Below the pieces are notes generated by a model, which saw nothing but the letters and a program-made list of their open reading frames with translations, did no database searches and had not been told where the DNA came from. From Rhizobium sp. Q54 (GTDB lineage: Bacteria > Bacteroidota > Bacteroidia > Flavobacteriales > Flavobacteriaceae): a stretch of 6,393 nt of DNA. Made by a program: the position numbers and the translations under genes. Positions 1 through 6,393 of the stretch are shown here, one piece after another. How positions within the stretch are numbered: position 1 is the first letter of the stretch; each line of letters begins with the position of its first letter. Location: contig CALPLL020000104.1 in assembly GCA_943324395.2 (NCBI GenBank), positions 1 through 6,393 of the forward strand, in the 5' to 3' direction.

Positions 1-3000
1 GGAATTGCTGTTGATGATTTAAAAACGAACTTCGCTTACACATTAAAACACATAAAAGCAGAACAACTAAGCTTCATTACTAAAAATTCTTTCTTTAATG
101 GAAATGCAATTTTGAATTACAACGGAAATGATTTTGCTGACTTTAATAATAAAGTTGAGTTTAATGTAAAGATAGATTCTGCTTCAATTGCTTCTAATGA
201 TGTCCGATATTTTTACAAAGAATTAGGGGTAAACCAACACTTCAAAATCAAATCAATTATAAAAGGAACTCTTAATGATTTGTATTTTTCAAAATTAAAT
301 TTAGCAGATAGAAATAACACTAAAATTATTGGAAATATAAATTTTAAAAACCTATTGGGAACTAAAAAACAACCTTTTTATATGAGGGGGAATTTCAATA
401 AATTAACCTCAAATTATAAAGATTTGGTAAAAATACTACCCAATATTTTAGGTAAAAGTTTACCAAGTACTTTGGGTAAATTGGGCCAATTTGATTTAAG
501 AGGTAAAACTGAAATTACAACTTCGTCAATTGGAGCTGATTTCTATATGACGACTTCACTTGGAAATTTACAGACGAACTTGAAAATGACCAATATTAAT
601 AACATCGATAATGCATCTTATAAAGGAAATATAATTTTAGAACACTTTAAAATTGGAAAATTTCTAGATAAAAAAGATCTTGATTTTGTGACTTTAAATG
701 TTGATATTGATGGAAAAGGATTTAAACTAAAAAATTTAAACACCTCTTTATCGGGTGATATCTATAAAATCAATTATAAAGGGTACAATTATACAAATAT
801 TGTAGTAAATGGTAATTTCAAAAAACCAATTTTTAAAGGAAAATTAAATGTAAATGATCCAAATTTATACATGGATTTTGATGGTTTGGTAGATCTTGAA
901 AAGAAAGATATCAATTATAATTTTAATGCCAATATTGACTATGCCAATTTGAAGAAATTGAATTTGATACAAAAAGATAGTGTTTCTGTTTTTAAAGGAT
1001 CTATTGATATGAGGGTTACTGGAACCAATTTAGATAATGTAAAGGGTTCAATAAACATTAAAAACACCTCTTATCAAAATGAAAAAGAAACCTATTATTT
1101 TGACGATTTTGATATTAAATCTAGTTTTGATGATGACAAAACCCGAACAATTTCAATTAACTCTCCAGATATTGTTCAAGGTAAAATTGTTGGGAAATTC
1201 CAAATAAATCAATTACAAAAAATGATTGAAAATTCGTTGGGTAGTCTTTATGCTAATTACAAACCTAATAAAATTATAAAAGGTCAATTTTTGAAATTTA
1301 ATTTTTCTGTTTATAATAAAATAATAGATGTTTTTTTACCCGGAATTTCATTGGCACCAAATACTTTATTGCAAGGATCAATAAATTCAGATAGAAATGA
1401 TTTCAAATTTAATTTTGATTCTCCAAAAATTACTGCATACGGCAATAATATTCATAAAATTAACATCCGTGTTGATAATAAAAACCCTTTGTATAATGCT
1501 TATGTTTCTTTAGATAGCTTGCAAACTAAAAACTATAAAATTTCTGATTTTAGTATGATAAATGTAATTAAAAACGATACTTTATTTGTAAGATCTGAAT
1601 TTAAAGGTGGAAATAAAGCGGATGATTATTACAAATTGAATGTTTTTCACACTATTAACAAAGAAAATAATAACGTAGTAGGCATTCAAAAATCAGAAGT
1701 GAAATTCAAAAATGTATTATGGTATTTGAATGAAAAAGACGATGATAAAAACAAATTAATATTTGATAAACGACTTTCAAACTTTTCATTTGATGATTTT
1801 TCATTAAGCCATGAAAATCAAAAAGTAGCATTTAAAGGTTTTATTAATGATAAGTTTTCTAAAGATTTAAATTTGAATTTCACCAATATTGATATCAATA
1901 AATTAACCCCTGAAGTCACCGATTTTACGTTAAATGGGGTATTAAATGGCAATGTTAATTTTAAACAAAATAAAAAAATATACCTACCAACAGCTTCTTT
2001 ATTTATTGATAATCTAAGTGTAAACAAAGTGCTTTTGGGAAAACTGAATTTGGATATTGAAGGCGATAATGAATTAAAAAAATTCAATGTAAATTCTTCT
2101 ATTGTTAATGAAAATGTAGAATCTTTTAATGCAAAAGGGGAATTTAATATTGAAAATCAGGAAACAAAAACAAATTTAGATTTGCATTTCAATAAATTTA
2201 ATTTAGGTATTTTAGGGCTAATAGGAGGGGATATTATTACCAATATTAAAGGATTTGCCTCTGGAAGCACCAATATTCAGGGTATTATTACAAACCCAAC
2301 CGTTAATGGAAGAATGTATTTAGAAGATTCAGGTATTTCAATACCTTATTTGAACGTGAATTATGAATTTGAAAATAATTCAATTGTTGATATTACAGAA
2401 AACTCCTTCATCGTTAGAAATGTAAGTATTATTGATTCCAAATTTAAATCTAAAGGGGTTTTAGATGGAAGAGTAAAACATAATAAATTTTCAGATTGGT
2501 TTTTAGATCTAAAAGTTAAATCCGATAGATTTTTAGCATTAGATACTAAAGACAGACAAGATGCGGCCTATTTTGGGACTGCATTTATAGATGGAGTGGC
2601 TTCGATATCAGGTCCTTCAAACGGATTGATAATTAATATTGATGCTAAATCAGAGAAAGGAACCGCGATTAAAATCCCTATAAACGATGTTAATGCTTCG
2701 GGAACTAACGATTATATTCATTTTCTTACTTCAAAAGAAAAATATAATATTGGAAAAGGTGTTGCGAATAATTCTAGAAATTATAATGGTTTAGAATTGA
2801 AATTTAATTTAGACATTAATCAGAAAGCGGAGATTGAGGTAATATTAAACAGAAATTCTGGACATGGCATGAAAGGTCGTGGTAATGGTAACTTACTATT
2901 AGAAATAAATACTTTAGGGAAATTTATCATGACAGGGGATTTTCAAGTCTATGAAGGGACTTATAATTTTAAATATGGTGGATTAATTGATAAAAAGTTT

Positions 3001-3891
3001 AAAGTAAAAAAATTCGGTTCAATTGTTTGGGAAGGAGATCCACTTAAAGCAAATATTAATTTAGAAGCTGTTTATGAAACAACTGCAAATCCTGCGGTTT
3101 TATTAGACAATACATCGGTTAATAAAAAAGTCCCTGTAGAAGTGGTGATTGGAATAAAAGGTAATTTGAGTAATGTTGAACCCGATTTTTCAATTAATTT
3201 TCCAACTGTTAGTTCTGTACTAAAATCGGAAATTCAATACAAACTAGACGATAGAGATACCAGACAAAAACAAGCATTGTATTTACTTTCATCCGGTGGT
3301 TTTTTAAGCCAATTAGGAATAAGCCAAACCGATTTAACTGGAAATATATTTGAGAAATTCAGTGGGATATTTAATGATATTTTTCAAGATGAAGAGGGAA
3401 AGTTTAATTTGGGTATTGATTACGTTTTAGCAGATAAACGTCCTGGTACTGAAACTGATGGTAGATTTGGAGTTACCGTTTCATCAAAAATTAATGATAG
3501 AATCACTTTTAATGGAAAACTAGGAGTTCCAGTAGGTGGAATTAATCAATCGGCAGTTGTAGGAGATGTTGAAGTTCAATATCGTGTTAATGAAGACGGT
3601 ACGCTTAATTTAAGAGTTTTCAATAAGGAAAATGATATTACTTATTTAGGTCAAAGTATTGGTTATACTCAAGGACTTGGATTATCCTATCAAATTGACT
3701 TTAATACTTTTAAAGAATTGGTTAACAAATTATTTAAAAAGAAAATTTTAGCTCCAAAAGAAAATAAATCAATTGATCAATCGGATTCAGACGTACCAAA
3801 TAATGCTATTAATTTTAAAACTAAAAAAAATAAATCAATTAAAAATAATAAAGTTAATTCTGATGCAATTTTAAATAAAGAAGTAGATTAG
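1..3891 (+). CDS. tamB: TamB-like translocation/assembly module protein (5' end missing)
   Basis: The frame is open from the first base to the TAG at 3889-3891, giving 1296 visible residues with no start. The TTG at 112 is an internal Leu codon, because the same frame continues upstream without a stop. The bulk is a long run of short beta-prone, Asn/Asp/Lys/Ile-rich segments, as expected of the extended beta-taco of AsmA/TamB proteins. The C-terminal TamB (DUF490) domain is roughly visible residues 820-1235. It contains GTAFIDG (859-865), KGTAIKIP (886-893), GDFQVYEGTYNF (979-990), GSIVWEGDP (1006-1014) and LYLLSSGGF (1093-1101). The family is anchored in the inner membrane and spans the periplasm, carrying phospholipid and/or assisting outer-membrane protein insertion with a BamA-like partner; no such partner is in the window. 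The missing N-terminus should hold a membrane anchor. Residues after about 1241 form a Lys/Asn-rich hydrophilic tail. Family assignment is firm; the exact role in this organism is inferred. Confidence 0.92.
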   Translation, partial: GIAVDDLKTNFAYTLKHIKAEQLSFITKNSFFNGNAILNYNGNDFADFNNKVEFNVKIDSASIASNDVRYFYKELGVNQHFKIKSIIKGTLNDLYFSKLNLADRNNTKIIGNINFKNLLGTKKQPFYMRGNFNKLTSNYKDLVKILPNILGKSLPSTLGKLGQFDLRGKTEITTSSIGADFYMTTSLGNLQTNLKMTNINNIDNASYKGNIILEHFKIGKFLDKKDLDFVTLNVDIDGKGFKLKNLNTSLSGDIYKINYKGYNYTNIVVNGNFKKPIFKGKLNVNDPNLYMDFDGLVDLEKKDINYNFNANIDYANLKKLNLIQKDSVSVFKGSIDMRVTGTNLDNVKGSINIKNTSYQNEKETYYFDDFDIKSSFDDDKTRTISINSPDIVQGKIVGKFQINQLQKMIENSLGSLYANYKPNKIIKGQFLKFNFSVYNKIIDVFLPGISLAPNTLLQGSINSDRNDFKFNFDSPKITAYGNNIHKINIRVDNKNPLYNAYVSLDSLQTKNYKISDFSMINVIKNDTLFVRSEFKGGNKADDYYKLNVFHTINKENNNVVGIQKSEVKFKNVLWYLNEKDDDKNKLIFDKRLSNFSFDDFSLSHENQKVAFKGFINDKFSKDLNLNFTNIDINKLTPEVTDFTLNGVLNGNVNFKQNKKIYLPTASLFIDNLSVNKVLLGKLNLDIEGDNELKKFNVNSSIVNENVESFNAKGEFNIENQETKTNLDLHFNKFNLGILGLIGGDIITNIKGFASGSTNIQGIITNPTVNGRMYLEDSGISIPYLNVNYEFENNSIVDITENSFIVRNVSIIDSKFKSKGVLDGRVKHNKFSDWFLDLKVKSDRFLALDTKDRQDAAYFGTAFIDGVASISGPSNGLIINIDAKSEKGTAIKIPINDVNASGTNDYIHFLTSKEKYNIGKGVANNSRNYNGLELKFNLDINQKAEIEVILNRNSGHGMKGRGNGNLLLEINTLGKFIMTGDFQVYEGTYNFKYGGLIDKKFKVKKFGSIVWEGDPLKANINLEAVYETTANPAVLLDNTSVNKKVPVEVVIGIKGNLSNVEPDFSINFPTVSSVLKSEIQYKLDDRDTRQKQALYLLSSGGFLSQLGISQTDLTGNIFEKFSGIFNDIFQDEEGKFNLGIDYVLADKRPGTETDGRFGVTVSSKINDRITFNGKLGVPVGGINQSAVVGDVEVQYRVNEDGTLNLRVFNKENDITYLGQSIGYTQGLGLSYQIDFNTFKELVNKLFKKKILAPKENKSIDQSDSDVPNNAINFKTKKNKSIKNNKVNSDAILNKEVD
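3761..3840 (+). repeat. 14-bp direct repeat in the tamB 3' tail
   Basis: The 14-base string AAAATAAATCAATT occurs exactly at 3761-3774 and again at 3827-3840, 66 bp (22 codons) apart and in the same reading frame. Both copies encode NKSI (visible TamB residues 1255-1258 and 1277-1280). They lie in the low-complexity Lys/Asn/Ser tail after the TamB domain. In DNA this AT-rich, chance or local slippage duplication is as likely as a functional repeat. Confidence 0.5.
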
Positions 3892-3906
3892 TTTTTCATA
3901 CTTAAT

Positions 3907-3932
3907 TTTTTTAAATAGTTCCATTTAAAAAA
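3907..3932 (+). repeat. Perfect AT-only inverted repeat downstream of tamB
   Basis: TTTTTTAAAT (3907-3916) is the exact reverse complement of ATTTAAAAAA (3923-3932), with the six-base loop AGTTCC between them. It starts 16 bp after the tamB stop codon. It lacks the GC-rich stem and trailing T-run of a standard intrinsic terminator, so calling it a terminator would be speculative. It might protect the 3' end of the tamB transcript or give weak termination, or it may be chance in AT-rich DNA. Confidence 0.5.
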
Positions 3933-3936
3933 CTTA

Positions 3937-3953
3937 TCAACGAAAACGTTTGA
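3937..3953 (+). other. Small hairpin with AAAA loop in tamB-pfkA spacer
   Basis: TCAACG (3937-3942), loop AAAA (3943-3946) and CGTTTGA (3947-3953) can form a six-pair stem with one bulged T. It sits 5 bp after the AT-only inverted repeat and contains the 8-bp palindrome AAACGTTT (3944-3951). No T-run follows. It could be part of the tamB 3' end or an operator for pfkA; the sequence alone does not decide. Confidence 0.25.
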
Positions 3954-4010
3954 ATTTGAGTAAATTAGGAATTTAACAATAAATCCACTTTTTATAAACC
4001 CAATTTATAT

Positions 4011-4024
4011 TAAGTTTACATTTT
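4011..4024 (+). promoter_or_regulatory. Possible Bacteroidota-type -7 element for pfkA
   Basis: TAAGTTTA (4011-4018) and the overlapping TACATTTT (4017-4024) each differ by one defined base from the flavobacterial -7 consensus TAnnTTTG. They lie 13-26 bp before the pfkA ATG. No TTG -33 element is seen at the expected distance upstream, which leaves this a weak candidate. A promoter somewhere in the 3892-4036 spacer is plausible because the spacer is long compared with the 60-bp pfkA-gap gap. Confidence 0.22.
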
Positions 4025-4036
4025 AAAACATAAAAA

Positions 4037-5023
4037 ATGAGTAATACAATAAAAAAAATAGGTGTTTTGACTTCAGGAGGAGATTCTCCAGGAATGAATG
4101 CTGCTATTCGATCTGTTGTTAGAACTTGTGCCTATCACAACATTGATTGTATTGGTATTTATCGTGGTTATCAAGGAATGATTGAAGGTGATTTTAAAGA
4201 ACTTGGACCTCGAAGCGTTAACAATATAATTAATAAAGGAGGTACCATTTTAAAATCGGCTCGATCTAAAGAGTTTATGACCACAGAAGGAAGAAACAAA
4301 GCCTACATTAATCTTGTTAAAGCTGGTATTGATTCACTTGTAATAATAGGTGGTGATGGAAGTTTTACAGGTGCCGAAGTTTTTAATAGTGAATTTGGCT
4401 TTCCGGTAATGGGAATTCCTGGAACTATTGATAATGATATTTTTGGGACAAGTCATACCTTAGGTTACGACACCGCTTTAAATACTGTAATTGAAGTAAT
4501 CGATAAAATTAGAGATACAGCAAGTTCTCACAACCGTTTATTTTTTGTTGAAGTAATGGGACGAGATGCAGGTCATATTGCATTAAATGCAGGAATTGGA
4601 GCTGGAGCTGAAGAGATTTTGATTCCAGAAGAAAATTTAGGATTAGAGCGTTTGTTAGATTCTTTGCAAAAAAGTAAATCTTCAGGTAAATCATCAAGTA
4701 TAGTTGTGATTGCAGAAGGAGATAAAATAGGTAAAAGCGTATTTGAACTAAAAGATTATGTTGAAGCCAATATGCCTGAATACGATGTTCGGGTTTCAGT
4801 ACTAGGACACATGCAAAGAGGTGGTTCTCCATCTTGTTTCGACCGTGTTTTAGCAAGTAGGTTAGGTGTAAAAGCAGTAGAATCATTACTAGAAGGAAAA
4901 TCAAATTTTATGGTTGGAATTTTAGGAGATAAAATTACTTTAACGCCATTAGAACAAGCTATTAAAGGTAATACCCAAATAGATAAAGAATTATTAAGAG
5001 TATCCGACATTATGTCAACATAA
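4037..5023 (+). CDS. pfkA: ATP-dependent 6-phosphofructokinase
   Basis: Phosphorylates fructose 6-phosphate to fructose 1,6-bisphosphate, the committing step of cytosolic glycolysis; bacterial PfkA is normally a homotetramer. The 328-residue length is standard (E. coli PfkA has 320). Visible motifs are GGDSPGMNAAIR (14-25), SAR (74-76), GGDGS (105-109), PGTIDND (128-134) with the catalytic base expected at Asp132, SSHNR (163-167), MGR (174-176), Glu227, and GHMQRGGSP (257-265) with substrate-binding His258 and Arg261. Gly108 and Gly129 occupy positions that are usually Asp and Lys in pyrophosphate-dependent enzymes, so ATP use is favoured. Effector-site Arg25, Arg29, Arg159 and Glu192 are kept, but positions matching E. 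coli Lys211 and His215 are Ser216 and Ser220. The ATG follows an A-rich AACATAAAAA stretch with no Shine-Dalgarno, and the N-terminus aligns well with known PfkA. Likely cotranscribed with gap 60 bp downstream. Confidence 0.97.
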   Translation: MSNTIKKIGVLTSGGDSPGMNAAIRSVVRTCAYHNIDCIGIYRGYQGMIEGDFKELGPRSVNNIINKGGTILKSARSKEFMTTEGRNKAYINLVKAGIDSLVIIGGDGSFTGAEVFNSEFGFPVMGIPGTIDNDIFGTSHTLGYDTALNTVIEVIDKIRDTASSHNRLFFVEVMGRDAGHIALNAGIGAGAEEILIPEENLGLERLLDSLQKSKSSGKSSSIVVIAEGDKIGKSVFELKDYVEANMPEYDVRVSVLGHMQRGGSPSCFDRVLASRLGVKAVESLLEGKSNFMVGILGDKITLTPLEQAIKGNTQIDKELLRVSDIMST

Positions 5024-5080
5024 AAAATAAAAATTAATAATAACCAACAATTAGTAACAACTAGCTGTTAAAAGTTTTAA

Positions 5081-6088
<1,008 letters not shown>

Positions 6089-6101
6089 TAAAACCTCCTT
6101 C

Positions 6102-6131
6102 AATCCCCATTTATTTGGGGATTTTGTGTTT
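6102..6131 (+). terminator. Intrinsic terminator after gap
   Basis: AATCCCCA (6102-6109) pairs perfectly with TGGGGATT (6116-6123), giving an eight-pair stem with four central G-C pairs and the loop TTTATT. The stem runs into a T-rich stretch TTTTGTGTTT (6122-6131). It begins 13 bp after the gap stop codon and is the only GC-rich stem found in the spacers of this window. It should end the pfkA-gap transcript and limit read-through into the kinase gene at 6159. Confidence 0.88.
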
Positions 6132-6158
6132 AATAAATAATGTTTTAAACCAACATAT

Positions 6159-6393
6159 ATGAAATTATTAGTTGATAGCGGTTCTACAAAAGCCGATTGG
6201 ATTTCAATTGACGAAACCGGAAAAATCTTGTTTACCACACAAACATTAGGATTAAATCCTGAAGTTCTTAATAAAGAAGAAATTATTTCTCGGGTAAACG
6301 ATCGTTTTGATATTTCCTTAAATAAAGAAAATGTAACTCATTTATTCTTTTATGGTGCCGGTTGTGGTACTGACCGAATGAAAGATTTTTTGA
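6159..6393 (+). CDS. BadF/BadG-type sugar kinase, probable N-acetylglucosamine kinase (3' end missing)
   Basis: The first 78 codons plus one base are present, and the frame is open to the window edge. The N-terminus MKLLVDSGSTKADW carries the ASKHA phosphate-binding loop DSGSTKAD (6-13), and HLFFYGAGCG (61-70) carries the YGAGC motif typical of the BadF/BadG/BcrA/BcrD ATPase family. Short Bacteroidota members of this family (commonly around 280-290 residues) are annotated as N-acetylglucosamine kinases, which use ATP to make GlcNAc-6-phosphate in amino-sugar or cell-wall recycling. Substrate is inferred from family only, since the sugar-binding half is outside the window. The ATG at 6159 is chosen because the DxGxTK motif must lie near the N-terminus and no earlier in-frame start fits. 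It lies 70 bp after gap and just past a terminator; no TAnnTTTG/TTG promoter pair was recognised before it. Confidence 0.82.
   Translation, partial: MKLLVDSGSTKADWISIDETGKILFTTQTLGLNPEVLNKEEIISRVNDRFDISLNKENVTHLFFYGAGCGTDRMKDFL

Noticed and set aside
112..114. TTG as the start codon of the tamB reading frame
   Set aside because: The frame is open to position 1 and the upstream codons look like the same protein, so this is an internal Leu codon.
1818..2087. Minus-strand open frame of 89 codons inside tamB
   Set aside because: It lies wholly antisense to a well-supported domain-bearing gene, and its Phe/Leu/Ser-rich product mirrors the AT-rich sense codons. No recognisable motif.
580..2280. 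Recurring ACCAATATT strings in tamB (near 590, 1882, 2239, 2270)
   Set aside because: They are irregularly spaced and encode TNI in beta-rich segments. Codon bias for Thr-Asn-Ile in AT-rich DNA explains them; not a CRISPR or tandem array.
4509..5010. Two overlapping minus-strand open frames inside pfkA
   Set aside because: Both are antisense to conserved PfkA motifs, overlap each other and show no family features; they are shadows of the sense gene.
6132..6158. Promoter for the BadF-type kinase
   Set aside because: The AT-rich stretch has no TAnnTTTG-like element with a TTG at a suitable distance, so no promoter is annotated.

Overview
The window looks like a chromosomal housekeeping segment from a low-GC member of the Bacteroidota, most probably Flavobacteriaceae (Flavobacterium-like). 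Three things point there: A+T is very high in genes and spacers alike, start codons are preceded by A-rich stretches instead of Shine-Dalgarno sequences, and the TamB and BadF-type kinase proteins have Bacteroidota-style sequences. The genus is an inference from sequence character; no database comparison was made.

All genes are on the + strand. Positions 1-3891 hold the 3' part of a very large tamB-like gene (1296 codons visible, open at the left edge) for an envelope protein of the AsmA/TamB lipid-transfer/outer-membrane-biogenesis class. A 145-bp AT-rich spacer follows (3892-4036), with a perfect AT-only inverted repeat, a second small hairpin and a weak promoter-like element. pfkA (4037-5023, ATP-dependent 6-phosphofructokinase) is followed after 60 bp by gap (5084-6088, phosphorylating NAD-type glyceraldehyde-3-phosphate dehydrogenase). 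A clear intrinsic terminator (6102-6131) sits just after gap. The first 78 codons of a BadF/BadG-type sugar kinase, probably an N-acetylglucosamine kinase, begin at 6159 and run off the right edge.

pfkA and gap encode the committing step and the oxidative step of glycolysis. They have the same orientation and no terminator between them, so they probably form one transcription unit that ends at the terminator after gap. The BadF-type kinase could feed recycled amino sugars into the same central metabolism, but the terminator suggests it is at least partly separately expressed. tamB appears to be a neighbour without a metabolic link.

Nothing here looks like a previously undescribed system, mobile element, CRISPR array or defence locus. 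The points most worth a second look are altered effector-site residues in PfkA, the paired hairpins after tamB, a low-complexity repeat-bearing tail on TamB, and the terminator lying immediately upstream of the kinase gene with no visible promoter.
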